From NCBI RefSeq assembly GCF_026072635.1, contig NZ_AP023081.1:1086501-1150500 (forward strand): a stretch of DNA of 64,000 nt, written 5' to 3'. The stretch is from Pseudomonas solani. Its GTDB lineage: Bacteria > Pseudomonadota > Gammaproteobacteria > Pseudomonadales > Pseudomonadaceae. Every line of letters begins with the position of its first letter. Position 1 is the first letter of the stretch. Below are positions 25,240 to 33,283 of this stretch, piece after piece. The notes beneath the pieces were generated by a model. It saw only the letters and a list, made by a program, of their open reading frames with translations. It was not told where the DNA came from and did no database searches. The translations under genes were made by a program, and so were the position numbers.

Positions 25240-25389
25240 CGCCCCCGGGAAGGGCCGGGGCGGATGCCAGGCGTAGGGTGGAGGTCGCTTTTTACCTCCA
25301 CCAAACGAACGCCATCGGTCGCACCAAGCCTGCCCATTCGCGAATGAATTCGCTCCCACGGACGGGGTTCGGCGGATGACGGCCCGTCG
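25240..25389. repeat. non-coding spacer with partial R3 repeats
   Basis: Follows the MITE-like element and contains GCGAATGAATTCGCTCCCACGG near 25341-25362, a partial R3 palindrome. No gene is apparent. Confidence 0.5.
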
Positions 25390-26160
25390 TCAGGAAAACT
25401 GCCCGTGGCGCCCCTTGCCGCCGCTGAAGGCCTGGGCACCGGTGCGGGTTTCACCGCTGTGGATAACCTCGAGCCCACCTTCGAACTCATTGGCGATGGC
25501 CGCGTCGAACGGCAGCTGCCATTGGGCGTAGGCGCTGGCACGGTCGGCGAGCATGCAGCGTTGCGGGAAGGCGGCAATCTCCAGGGCCAGCCGCTCCGCT
25601 GCTTCGCGTGCCGTACCGGCTGGCACCACGCGGTTGGCCAGGCCGATGGCCAGTGCTTCCTCGGCCTGCACCGGGCGGCCGGTGAGGATCAGGTCCAGCG
25701 CCCTGCCCTGGCCGACGATGCGCGGCAGGCGCACGGTGCCGCCGTCGATCAGCGGCACGCCGAAGCGCCGGCAGAACACCCCGCACACGGCGTCCTCGGC
25801 CATCACCCGCATGTCCGCCAGCAGCGCCAGTTCCAGGCCGCCGGCCACGGCATAGCCTTCGATGGCGGCGATCAGCGGCTTGGCCAGCTGCATGCGGCTC
25901 GGCCCCATGGGCCCGTCGCCGTCCACCTCCAGGCGGTTGCTCCGCTCGCCATCCTCGGCCACCGCCGCCAGGTCCGCCCCGGCACAGAAGGTACCGCCCG
26001 CGCCGGTAAGCACCGCCACACGCGCCGCGTCATCGGCCTCGAAGGCGCGCAGGGCGTCGGCCAGCGCCTCGGCGGTGGGCCGGTCGACGGCATTGCGCAC
26101 CTGCGGGCGGTCGATGGTCAGGGTGGTGACGGGGCCGTTCTTCTCGACTCGGATGCTCAT
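25390..26160 (-). CDS. crotonase / enoyl-CoA hydratase family protein
   Basis: A 256-residue crotonase-fold protein: TIDRPQVRNAVDRPT (16-30), the oxyanion-hole segments GAGGTFCAGADLAAV (about 53-67) and AIEGYAVAGGLELALLADMRV (about 98-118), and LILTGRPVQAEEALAIGLANRVV. It acts on acyl-CoA thioesters, but hydratase versus other crotonase chemistry cannot be assigned; the usual second catalytic Glu after the oxyanion hole is not evident (the GVPLIDGGTVRLPR region lacks it). ATG 26160 follows GAGGAG. A terminator separates it from the upstream dehydrogenase. Confidence 0.85.
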   Translation of the reverse strand: MSIRVEKNGPVTTLTIDRPQVRNAVDRPTAEALADALRAFEADDAARVAVLTGAGGTFCAGADLAAVAEDGERSNRLEVDGDGPMGPSRMQLAKPLIAAIEGYAVAGGLELALLADMRVMAEDAVCGVFCRRFGVPLIDGGTVRLPRIVGQGRALDLILTGRPVQAEEALAIGLANRVVPAGTAREAAERLALEIAAFPQRCMLADRASAYAQWQLPFDAAIANEFEGGLEVIHSGETRTGAQAFSGGKGRHGQFS

Positions 26161-26190
26161 CGGGACTCCTCGGGTTGAAACGCGGGCATG

Positions 26191-26216
26191 AAAAGGCCGG
26201 CAAGATTGCCGGCCTT
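26191..26216 (-). terminator. intrinsic terminator after the SDR gene
   Basis: 11-bp stem AAGGCCGGCAA/TTGCCGGCCTT (26193-26216) with a 2-nt loop; read leftward it ends in a T-run. Confidence 0.8.
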
Positions 26217-26281
26217 CAACATAGTGCGTCCCCGGGGAGATGTTCAGCCCACTGGCGGAACTCCCAAGGAGTCTGGCGGGA

Positions 26282-27193
26282 TCAGCCCACGTATTTCTGC
26301 AGGTTGGCCATCATTTCCTTCAGCGCTTCGACGTTGTCCGCCGGGTGGGCAGCGCCTTCGAAGTCGCAGATCTGCTTCCAACTGGCGGCCACGTCTTCGA
26401 CGCTGAAGCCTTCGCGCGGGTCGAAGCCGGCGCCCAGGCTGCGCTCCCAGCGCACCTTGCCGATCCAGCCGCCGCCCACTTCGAACAGACCGGAGGTTTC
26501 CTGGCACTGCTCGCTGCCGAGGTAGACCACCAGCGGACTGACCAGCTCGGGCTTGAGCTGCTCGAACACCTGCGGCGGGATCAGGCCTTCGGTCATGCGG
26601 GTGCCGCCGGTGGGGGCAATGGCGTTGACGAAGATGTTGTTCTTGCGGCCTTCGATGGCCAGGGTGCGGGTCAGGCCGTAGAGGCCGAGCTTGGCCATGC
26701 CGTAGTTGGATTGGCCGAAGTTGCCGTAGATGCCGGAGGTGGACGAGGTGAAGATCACCCGGCCGAAGCCTTGCTCGCGCAGGTGCGGCCAGGCGGCGCG
26801 GGTCACCTTGTAGGCGCCTTCGACGTGGACCTTGTAGACCAGCTCCCAGTCAGCGTCTTCCATCTTGTGGAAGGTCTTGTCGCGCAGGATGCCGGCGTTG
26901 TTCACCACCACGTCGATGCGGCCGAAGGTGTCGAGGGCGGTCTGCACGATCTTGTCGCCGTCGGTGACCGAATCATGGTTGGCCACGGCGGTGCCGCCGG
27001 CTTCGCGGATCTCGGCCACCACGCGGTCGGCAGCCGAGGCGTTGGCGCCTTCACCGTGGGTGCTGCCGCCCAGGTCGTTCACCACCACCTTGGCGCCGTG
27101 CTTGGCGAACAACAGCGCATGGGCGCGACCCAGGCCGCCACCGGCGCCGGTGACTATGACCACTTTGTCTTCGAAACGGATCGACTCGCTCAT
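26282..27193 (-). CDS. SDR family 3-hydroxyacyl-CoA dehydrogenase-like protein
   Basis: A 303-residue short-chain dehydrogenase: VVIVTGAGGGLGRAHALLFAKHGAKVVVNDLGGS (about 11-44), NNAG (about 91-94), catalytic Ser in SSTSGIYGNFGQSNYGMAKLGL with Tyr-x3-Lys (YGMAK). The N-terminal pattern and C-terminal extension match the dehydrogenase unit of peroxisomal multifunctional enzyme type 2-like proteins, which oxidise 3-hydroxyacyl-CoA. The start at 27193 follows GGAG; the upstream frame is non-coding. It is next to the crotonase gene, so fatty acyl-CoA metabolism is likely. Confidence 0.85.
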   Translation of the reverse strand: MSESIRFEDKVVIVTGAGGGLGRAHALLFAKHGAKVVVNDLGGSTHGEGANASAADRVVAEIREAGGTAVANHDSVTDGDKIVQTALDTFGRIDVVVNNAGILRDKTFHKMEDADWELVYKVHVEGAYKVTRAAWPHLREQGFGRVIFTSSTSGIYGNFGQSNYGMAKLGLYGLTRTLAIEGRKNNIFVNAIAPTGGTRMTEGLIPPQVFEQLKPELVSPLVVYLGSEQCQETSGLFEVGGGWIGKVRWERSLGAGFDPREGFSVEDVAASWKQICDFEGAAHPADNVEALKEMMANLQKYVG

Positions 27194-27342
27194 GCAATGG
27201 ACTCCAGGGCAGTTTTTGGTATCGGCCGAGTTTCCTGCAGCCCGGCCCCACGCCACAAGGAAAGGCGGCGGGCATGAATGGTGGCCGATAACGCCAGGGG
27301 ATAGCGGGCCGCTGAAAACCGCCCCGTCAGCGACCCGCGCCG

Positions 27343-27594
27343 CTACTCGAAGGGCATGAAGATGCTGCCCCGTGGCCGCAGCTTGAACAGCCACCAGTTA
27401 TGAAAGGTGCAAAGCAGCGTCAGCGCCAGGCAGGCGAAGAAGGAACCGGCCGCCGACCACCAGATGCGCGGGCTGCTTTCGGCATAGCAGCCATAGAACA
27501 CCAGGCCGATGCTGGCGAGCAGCAGGAGCAGCGCCAAGGGCCGCCCCACGCCATGGATGAAGGGGTGGAGGAACACCAGCAGCTTGTACAGCAT
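27343..27594 (-). CDS. small two-helix membrane protein of unknown function
   Basis: An 83-residue protein with two hydrophobic helices (about 18-37 and 46-66) and a basic C-terminal tail (FKLRPRGSIFMPFE). The ATG at 27594 follows GGAG at good spacing, supporting a real gene. I do not recognise the family. It stands alone between the SDR and DUF1569 genes. Confidence 0.6.
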   Translation of the reverse strand: MLYKLLVFLHPFIHGVGRPLALLLLLASIGLVFYGCYAESSPRIWWSAAGSFFACLALTLLCTFHNWWLFKLRPRGSIFMPFE

Positions 27595-27729
27595 CGCGAT
27601 CTCCAGGCGCCGGGGCGAGCCCGGCGCTGCGTCATTGAGTGGAGTCGCGATGCTAGGGCCTCGCCCCGTTGCCGGCTGCCGGGACGGTTCGACAGGCGCT
27701 GACGGATGGCTCGGATACTGGGCGTGGCC

Positions 27730-28260
27730 TTAGGCCAGGTGGATCAGGCTCAGGTGGTCGTACAGGTGCATGACATGGGCCCGGGCGTAGTCCTCATGGC
27801 TCAGCGCGCCGTAGGCGAAATGCGCCTTGAGCTCGCTCTGGTAGGCGGCGAAGTCGGCGAAGGCCAGTTGCAGGCGGCCCAGCGCTTCGGCCTGGGACGC
27901 AGGCGCATCCAGGGGCCGGGCACCGGGGATGGCTTCATCCAGCGGGTGGCGCATGGCCCCGCGCGCCGTGAACAGGCCAAAGGCCACAGGCCCGACGCTG
28001 CCTCGGAACCAGGCCGGCTTGAGCTCGGGGTAACCGCTCATGGAGTACTCGATGCTCTGGGCACAGTGGTTGAACACTTCGGCCGGGCTCCAGCCACGGG
28101 TGCTCACCAGCACCTTGTCGACCAGGCCCGCCAATACCCGCTGGGCGTCGGCGAGGTCCGTGGTGCCGGGCCTCGGGCCACGGGGCAGCGCCCAGAAGCC
28201 CGCCCCGACGCCGGCCACACCGGCGAGGGCAGTGAATTTCAGTAGCTGCCGACGGTTCAC
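27730..28260 (-). CDS. DUF1569 family protein with Tat-type signal
   Basis: A 176-residue protein with a twin-arginine leader (MNRRQLLKFTALAGVAGVGAGFWALP). The mature part resembles DUF1569/DinB-like helical bundles: GWSPAEVFNHCAQSIEYSMSGYPELKPAWFRGSVGPVAF and HVMHLYDHLSLIHLA, with spaced His residues that could bind a metal. Function unknown. The start is GTG at 28260, overlapping the hydrolase stop by 4 bp (GTGA), so it is the third gene of an aldolase-hydrolase-DUF1569 operon. Confidence 0.75.
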   Translation of the reverse strand: MNRRQLLKFTALAGVAGVGAGFWALPRGPRPGTTDLADAQRVLAGLVDKVLVSTRGWSPAEVFNHCAQSIEYSMSGYPELKPAWFRGSVGPVAFGLFTARGAMRHPLDEAIPGARPLDAPASQAEALGRLQLAFADFAAYQSELKAHFAYGALSHEDYARAHVMHLYDHLSLIHLA

Positions 28261-29141
28261 GAACGTGCCTCCAGGGCCTGGCGGAAGGCCAGGTAATGCT
28301 CCAGCACCGCCTCGGGCGCCTCGGTTTGCGGGTAGTGGCCGATGCCGTCCAGCAGCACCGTATCCGGCTGCGGGATCAGCTCGCGGTAGCGCGCCACCAT
28401 GTGCGCCCCGGAGATCGGGTCCACCGCGCCGTCGATCACCCGCAGCGGCAGCCCACCCTTCTGCATGGCGGCCACCCAGCGGTCGCGCTGCTCGCGGCGT
28501 TCGGCGATGTAGCGGATCAACCTGTGCATCACGCGCGGCCCCTGCTGCTGGGCGATCAGGCTCCAGAAGTCGTCCAACTCCGCCTCGCTGGGCTGGGTCG
28601 CGGGGCCGAACACCTTGCCGAAGTTCGCCCCCAGCTTGGCACGGGAAAAGCCCCGGCCGATCAGCGGCCCCAGCGGGCTGAGCAGCAGCTTCTGCACCAG
28701 CACCGGGCGGTGCGTCTCGGGGAACAAACCACCATTGAGGAACACGCAGCTGCCCAGGGCACAGCGCCCTTCGTGGTGCCGCGCCACCAGCTCCTGGGCG
28801 ACGCTGTCGCCGTAGTCGTGGGCCAGCAGGTGCACCGGCCCCGCAATGCCCAGGTGACGCAGCAGCGCCAGTTGCAGGTCGGCCTGTTCCAGCAGCCGGT
28901 AGTCGTGGCCACGGGGCTTGTCGGAATCGCCGAAACCGAGCATGTCGCAGGCGATCACCCGGTAGCGCTCGGCCAGCGGGCCCCAGATGTAGTGCCAGTC
29001 CCAGGAGGCCGTGGGGAAGCCGTGGATCAGCAGCAGCGGCTCGCCCTGCCCGGCTTCCCAGTAACGGATGCGGTGGCGATGGAACAGCAGGTCGCGGCCC
29101 TGGGCGCGCCAGTCGCCCAGGGGAATGCCCGCCAGGGCCAT
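28257..29141 (-). CDS. alpha/beta hydrolase with Asp nucleophile (epoxide hydrolase/haloalkane dehalogenase-like)
   Basis: A 294-residue alpha/beta hydrolase: oxyanion region LLLIHGFPTASWDW (36-49), nucleophile elbow HLLAHDYGDS where Asp, not Ser, occupies the nucleophile position (about 108), an acid in IDGAVDPISG, and catalytic His in GIGHYPQTEAPE. An Asp nucleophile points to epoxide hydrolases or haloalkane dehalogenases rather than esterases. The ATG at 29141 overlaps the aldolase stop (TGATG), giving coupled translation. The longer frame to 29864 is an overlap artefact. Confidence 0.82.
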   Translation of the reverse strand: MALAGIPLGDWRAQGRDLLFHRHRIRYWEAGQGEPLLLIHGFPTASWDWHYIWGPLAERYRVIACDMLGFGDSDKPRGHDYRLLEQADLQLALLRHLGIAGPVHLLAHDYGDSVAQELVARHHEGRCALGSCVFLNGGLFPETHRPVLVQKLLLSPLGPLIGRGFSRAKLGANFGKVFGPATQPSEAELDDFWSLIAQQQGPRVMHRLIRYIAERREQRDRWVAAMQKGGLPLRVIDGAVDPISGAHMVARYRELIPQPDTVLLDGIGHYPQTEAPEAVLEHYLAFRQALEARS

Positions 29142-29932
29142 CAGTCGGCGTATCCCGGGTTCTGCAGGTCGAGCTTGCGCAGCAGCGCCGGCCAGGGCAG
29201 CGAGCCGCCCATGCCCTGGGAGGTCTTCATCACGCCGGCGATCATCGCCCGGGCGCCGTCGAGGATCTGCTGCGGGATGTGGATAAGTTCGGCGCCGCCG
29301 CTCTGGGCCATCACCTGGATCTCGCAGGCGCGCTGCAGGGTGAACATGCCGAGGAAGGCGTCGGCGATGCTGCCGAAGGCGGTGAGCAGGCCGTGGTTGG
29401 GCAGGATCAGGAAGTTGGCATTGCCGAGGTCGGCCTGCAGGCGGGCCTTCTCCTCGTGGTTCAGCGCCACGCCTTCGTACTGGTGGTAGGCCAGGCTGGC
29501 GAGCACGAACAGCGACTGCTGGGACAGCGGCAGCAGGCCCTGCTTCTGTGCCGACACGGCGATGCCGGCGGCGGTGTGGATGTGCAGCACGCAGTTGGCG
29601 TCGTGGCGCACCTCGTGCACGGCGCTGTGGATGGTGTAGCCGGCCGGGTTGATGTCGTAGGGGCTGTCCATCAGCTTCTTGCCGGAGTGGTCCACCTTCA
29701 CCAGGCTGGAGGCGGTGATCTCGTGGAACATCAGCCCGTAGGGGTTGATGAGGAAGTCTTCGGTGCCGGGCACCTTGGCGGAGATGTGGGTGAAGATCAG
29801 GTCGTCCCAGCCGTACAGGGCGATGAGCCGGTAGCAGGCGGCGAGGTCGACGCGGGTCTGCCACTCGGCGGCGGAAATCTGGTTCTTGACGGCGTTCGGG
29901 TGCAGGGATTGGGCAGCGGTCACGGTGATCAC
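29141..29932 (-). CDS. class II aldolase/adducin family protein
   Basis: A 263-residue class II aldolase/adducin-fold protein: DLAACYRLIALYGWDDLIFTHISAKVPG (about 29-56), the metal-binding HIHTAAGIAVSAQKQGLL (about 116-133), and LPNHGLLTAFGSIADAF with the third His (about 178). A divalent metal is expected, but the substrate is unknown. Proteins of this subgroup without a clear sugar-phosphate partner are common in pseudomonads. ATG 29932 follows GAGGTG. It is first in a leftward three-gene operon. Confidence 0.82.
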   Translation of the reverse strand: MITVTAAQSLHPNAVKNQISAAEWQTRVDLAACYRLIALYGWDDLIFTHISAKVPGTEDFLINPYGLMFHEITASSLVKVDHSGKKLMDSPYDINPAGYTIHSAVHEVRHDANCVLHIHTAAGIAVSAQKQGLLPLSQQSLFVLASLAYHQYEGVALNHEEKARLQADLGNANFLILPNHGLLTAFGSIADAFLGMFTLQRACEIQVMAQSGGAELIHIPQQILDGARAMIAGVMKTSQGMGGSLPWPALLRKLDLQNPGYAD

Positions 29933-30024
29933 CTCGGTTCTTGTTGTGTGCGATGACCCAGGAGTCTAGCGAGGGCGTGGCGATCCGATAGTCGCCTTGG
30001 CAGCCATCCGAATGACCGCAGGAG

Positions 30025-30717
30025 TCACAACAGGACGGCCACCAGGGGCGCGGCGAAGAGGTTGAGCAGGCCCATCAGCACCATCACCAGGCCGGCCACG
30101 GTGCCTTCCTCGCGGCCCACTTCCTGGGCCCGGCTGACCCCCGCGCCATGGGCGCCAACGCCCAACAGCGCGCCCCGCGCCAGGGTGCTGCGCAGGGGCA
30201 GCCAGCGGATCAGCAGGCTGCCGGCCAGGGCGCCGAAGACGCCGGTGATCATCACGAACACCGCCGTGAGCTCCGGCACGCCACCCAGACCCTGGGCCAG
30301 CGGCATGGCGAAGGGCGTGGTGATCGAGCGCGGCACCAGCGACAGGCTCACCGAGGCTTCCAGGGCCAGCGCATGGGCCAGCCACCAGGAACTGGCGATG
30401 GCCACCGTGCTGCCCATGAGCATGCCCAGCGACAGCGCCGGCCAATGCCGCGCCAGCAAGGCGCGCTGCTGCCAGATGGGCACGGCGAAGGCCACGGTGG
30501 CCGGGCCGAGCAAGAGCATCAGCCAGTGGGTGGCGCCGGAGTATTCGGCGTAGCCGGTGTGCAGCGGCACCGCCACGGCCAGCAGCAGCGCCGGCACCAG
30601 GATCAGCGGCGACAGCAGGTAGCGCCCGCTGCGCCGGTACAGCCAGCGGCTGAGCAGGTAGCCGCCCAGGGTCAGCGCCAGCCAGAACCAGGACATGGGT
30701 TCAATGTTCACGGCCAT
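30025..30717 (-). CDS. LrgB/CidB family membrane protein
   Basis: A 230-residue integral membrane protein with multiple helices and the LrgB signature SLVPRSITTPFAMPLAQGLGGVPELTAVFVMITGVFGAL (about 127-165) and RGALLGVGAHGAGVSRAQEVGREEGTVAGLVMVLMG. LrgB/CidB proteins work with small CidA/LrgA partners in export of small metabolites and control of lysis. Its start (30717) is 17 bp inside the upstream CidA-like gene, so the two are translationally coupled. Confidence 0.88.
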   Translation of the reverse strand: MAVNIEPMSWFWLALTLGGYLLSRWLYRRSGRYLLSPLILVPALLLAVAVPLHTGYAEYSGATHWLMLLLGPATVAFAVPIWQQRALLARHWPALSLGMLMGSTVAIASSWWLAHALALEASVSLSLVPRSITTPFAMPLAQGLGGVPELTAVFVMITGVFGALAGSLLIRWLPLRSTLARGALLGVGAHGAGVSRAQEVGREEGTVAGLVMVLMGLLNLFAAPLVAVLL

Positions 30718-31081
30718 CGCTCCAGCGGCAGACGAATTCGACGGTCAGCGCGGTGGCGAGCATCACCAGCAGCGTGCTGGCGCCGATCACCAGGAGGATG
30801 CGCCAGCCCTCGCTGCGCAGCAGGGCGCCGTAGTCCAGCAGGCTCATCAGCGCAGGGATGAAGAACAGCAGCATCTCCGCCATCAGCAGGCCGGCCCCCA
30901 GTTGCAGGGCGCCCGGCTGCACCCGACCGCTGGCGAAGGCGGCGAGCAGCAGGCCGAGGCCAATCACCCCGCCCGGAATCGGCCAGGCCAGCCAGGCGGC
31001 GATCTGGCAGCCGAGCAGGTACAGGCCGATGAGCACGGCGAGTTGCAGGCAGAGGCGGGAAAGGTGCATGAGACGGGGCAT
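30701..31081 (-). CDS. CidA/LrgA family holin-like membrane protein
   Basis: A 126-residue protein with four hydrophobic helices and the CidA/LrgA pattern (LLGCQIAAWLAWPIPGGVIGLGLLLAAF; AEMLLFFIPALMSLLDY). These proteins are the holin-like partners of LrgB/CidB. ATG 31081 follows GGAG; the upstream frame to 31129 overlaps the divergent promoter region. A LysR gene is divergent, as in classical cid loci where CidR controls cidAB, so regulation by that LysR protein is likely. Confidence 0.87.
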   Translation of the reverse strand: MPRLMHLSRLCLQLAVLIGLYLLGCQIAAWLAWPIPGGVIGLGLLLAAFASGRVQPGALQLGAGLLMAEMLLFFIPALMSLLDYGALLRSEGWRILLVIGASTLLVMLATALTVEFVCRWSDGREH

Positions 31082-31158
31082 GGCGGGTGACTCCGGAACT
31101 GGCCACCAGCTTAGAACCGCGCCTATCATCCCAAAAGCGAATTGTTCGACTTGCAGCC

Positions 31159-31173
31159 ATTCTATATTGGAAT
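31159..31173. promoter_or_regulatory. candidate LysR-type binding site
   Basis: ATTC-N7-GAAT palindrome (T-N11-A class) between the divergent LysR and CidA-like genes, 7 bp before the LysR start. Confidence 0.5.
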
Positions 31174-31179
31174 ACAGCG

Positions 31180-32070
31180 ATGGAATTCAACCAGCTCCGC
31201 AGCTTCGTCGAAGTCGTCCGCCAGGGCGGCTTCACCCAGGCCGGGCGCGCCCTGCATGCCACCCAGTCAACCATCAGCAAGCAGGTGGCCCAGCTCGAAC
31301 AGCGCCTGGACGTGCAACTGCTGGAGCGCAACGGCCCGCACCTGCGCCTCACCGAAGCCGGCGCCCTGGTGCTGCGCCGCGCCGAGGAGATGCTGCGCCT
31401 GCGCCAGGACCTGCAAAGCGAGCTGCACGACCTCAGCCAGCTGCAACGCGGCGAGCTGCGCCTGGGCCTGCCGCTGCTGGGGGGCGAGGTGCTCTTCGCC
31501 GAGCTGTTCAGCGAATACCGCCGGCGCTACCCGAACATCAACGTGCACCTGGCCGAGGGCGGCAGCAAATTGCTGGAGCAGGCGATCCTCCAGGGCGAGC
31601 TGGAACTCAGCGGCGGTCTGACTCCCAGCGACCCGGCCTTCGACCACCAGCCGTTCTGCAACGAACCGCTGGATGTGCTGCTACCGGCCGACCACCCGCT
31701 GCACGACCAGCCGAGCCTGGCCCTGGCCCAGCTCGCCGACTCGGCCTTCCTGCTCTACCAGCAGAGCTTCACCCTCAACGACCGCCTGCTGCAGGCGTGC
31801 AAGCAGGCCGGCTTCACCCCACGGGAAGCCGGGCGCAGCGGCCAGGCGGATTTCCTCGCGGCGCTGGTGGCGGCCGGCCAGGGCGTGGTGCTGCTGCCGC
31901 GCATCGTCGCCCGGCACCTGGAGCGCCCGGGCATCGTCCGGCTGCCGTTGCGCGAACCGGACCTGCGCTGGGACATCGCCTTCGTCTGGCGGCGCGGGGG
32001 TTATCTGTCGAATGCGGCGCAGGCCTGGCTGGCGCTGCTGCGGGAGAAGGGACCGCTGGCCCGGGACTGA
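31180..32070 (+). CDS. LysR family transcriptional regulator (CidR-like by context)
   Basis: A 296-residue LysR protein: winged helix at 1-60 (FNQLRSFVEVVRQGGFTQAGRALHATQSTISKQVAQLEQRL) and a periplasmic-binding-like effector domain from about 90. It is divergent from the CidA/LrgB pair with 98 bp between, and a T-N11-A palindrome sits just upstream. Classical CidR responds to acetate or related overflow metabolites; the ligand here is not known. ATG 31180 gives the standard LysR N-terminus, though the ribosome site is weak. Confidence 0.88.
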   Translation: MEFNQLRSFVEVVRQGGFTQAGRALHATQSTISKQVAQLEQRLDVQLLERNGPHLRLTEAGALVLRRAEEMLRLRQDLQSELHDLSQLQRGELRLGLPLLGGEVLFAELFSEYRRRYPNINVHLAEGGSKLLEQAILQGELELSGGLTPSDPAFDHQPFCNEPLDVLLPADHPLHDQPSLALAQLADSAFLLYQQSFTLNDRLLQACKQAGFTPREAGRSGQADFLAALVAAGQGVVLLPRIVARHLERPGIVRLPLREPDLRWDIAFVWRRGGYLSNAAQAWLALLREKGPLARD

Positions 32071-32091
32071 CCGGGCCGCGTGTCGGGGAAG

Positions 32092-32544
32092 TCAGGCGCT
32101 GCGCAGGGCCTGGATGAGCTCGGCGATCCAGGGTTCGGCGTCGACCTCAGGGGTCACGGTTTCGCTGGAATCCACCCGCAGCATGTCCACCACTTCGCGG
32201 ATGCCCAGCTCGGCATAGAGCTCGCGCACCTGCTCGCCGCCGCCGCAGAACACGTCGTAGCTGGAATCGCCCAGGGCCAGCACGGCACCGGGGCGGCCGC
32301 GCCAGTCGGGGAGTTGGTCGCGGATGCTGTGGTACAGCGGCAGCAGGTTGTCCGGCAACTCGCCCATACCGGTGGTCGAGGTCACGGTGAGGAAGGCGTC
32401 CGGGGCGAAGGCCTTGAGCTCGTCGAGCCCCATGTGGGCCTTGTGCCAGGCCTCGAAACCGGCGGCCTTGAGCAGGCGCTCGGCATGGCGGGCAACTTCT
32501 TCGGCGGTGCCATAGACCGACCCGGAGAGAATGGCGACTTTCAT
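32092..32544 (-). CDS. flavodoxin
   Basis: A 150-residue flavodoxin: FMN phosphate-binding loop SGSVYGTAEEVARHAE (7-22), and flavin-contacting segments TSTTGMGELPDN (about 55-66) and LGDSSYDVFCGGGEQV (about 90-105). It carries electrons as a single FMN protein. From memory, a flavodoxin also sits at this place in P. aeruginosa (PA3435). ATG 32544 follows AGGAG. It faces the LysR gene tail-to-tail with about 20 bp between. Confidence 0.9.
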   Translation of the reverse strand: MKVAILSGSVYGTAEEVARHAERLLKAAGFEAWHKAHMGLDELKAFAPDAFLTVTSTTGMGELPDNLLPLYHSIRDQLPDWRGRPGAVLALGDSSYDVFCGGGEQVRELYAELGIREVVDMLRVDSSETVTPEVDAEPWIAELIQALRSA

Positions 32545-32646
32545 GACAACTCCTGAAACGTTGGCAAACGGCGCGCATTATGCCGCAAGTGGAAAGCCTG
32601 GGCCGATGTCTTAGAATCTCGGAGCCACCGAACCGAGAGCCTCTAC

Positions 32647-33090
32647 ATGATCAACGCCAAGCTGCTGCAACTGGTGATCGACGCGTCCAACGACGGCATT
32701 GTCGTCGCCGAGCAGGAGGGCGAGGACAACATCCTCATCTACGCCAACCGCGCCTTCGAGCAACTCACCGGCTACGCCCGCGACGACATCCTCTATCAGG
32801 ACTGCCGTTTCCTGCAGGGCGAGGACCGCGACCAGGTCGCCCTCGCCGCCATCCGCCAGGCGATTCGCAAGGGCGAACCGTGCCGGCAGATCGTGCGCAA
32901 CTACCGCAAGGACGGCAGCCCCTTCTGGAACGAGCTGTCCATCACCCCGGTGTTCAACGAGGGTGACCAGTTGACCTATTTCATCGGCATCCAGAAGAAC
33001 GTCACGCCCGAGATCGAGGCACGGCAGCGTGTCCGCGAACTGGAGGCGGAAGTGGCGGCCTTGAAGGCGGAGCTGGCGGCCAAGGGCTGA
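32647..33090 (+). CDS. short LOV blue-light photoreceptor protein
   Basis: A 147-residue protein that is a single LOV (PAS) domain with short terminal helices. The photoactive motif is YQDCRFLQGEDRDQ, with Cys53 the flavin-adduct cysteine, followed by IRKGEPCRQIVRNYRKDGSPFWNELSITPV and a Gln in YFIGIQKNV. It is very like the short LOV protein PpSB1-LOV of P. putida, including the Cys position. No output domain is present, so signalling would be by dimer change or partner binding. A LitR-like MerR gene lies just downstream in convergent orientation, suggesting that partner. ATG 32647 follows GAGAGCC. Confidence 0.9.
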   Translation: MINAKLLQLVIDASNDGIVVAEQEGEDNILIYANRAFEQLTGYARDDILYQDCRFLQGEDRDQVALAAIRQAIRKGEPCRQIVRNYRKDGSPFWNELSITPVFNEGDQLTYFIGIQKNVTPEIEARQRVRELEAEVAALKAELAAKG

Positions 33091-33111
33091 GCTGCCGAGC
33101 CGGAACGAGAC

Positions 33112-33130
33112 GCCCCGCGCGAGGCGGGGC
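33112..33130 (+). terminator. hairpin after the LOV gene
   Basis: 7-bp stem GCCCCGC/GCGGGGC with loop GCGAG, 22 bp after the LOV stop. The T-run is weak (CCTTGT). Confidence 0.55.
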
Positions 33131-33224
33131 GCCTTGTGGGAATAAAAGACCGGCGGCCGAAGAGGAACAAGGAGGGGGACGCGTTGGCGGCCGGTTGCGC
33201 AGTTGGAAGGCTCACAGCCAATTC

Positions 33225-33248
33225 TTGTACATAAAATTGTTTTGTACA
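33225..33248. promoter_or_regulatory. paired TTGTACA sites (LitR/CarH-type operator candidate)
   Basis: TTGTACA at 33225-33231 and 33242-33248, a direct repeat with 17-bp period. The same heptamer recurs at 35087 and 35205 before the folM operon. Here it lies in the gap between the convergent LOV and MerR genes, with no gene start next to it. Confidence 0.6.
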
Positions 33249-33283
33249 GGAATCGCATCGACAATTTTTAAACACGCATCCAA

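Noticed and set aside
24767..25276. 169-codon open frame in the MITE-like element
   Set aside because: The frame runs across the hairpins and out past the target duplication; the translation is repeat-derived and carries no transposase motif.
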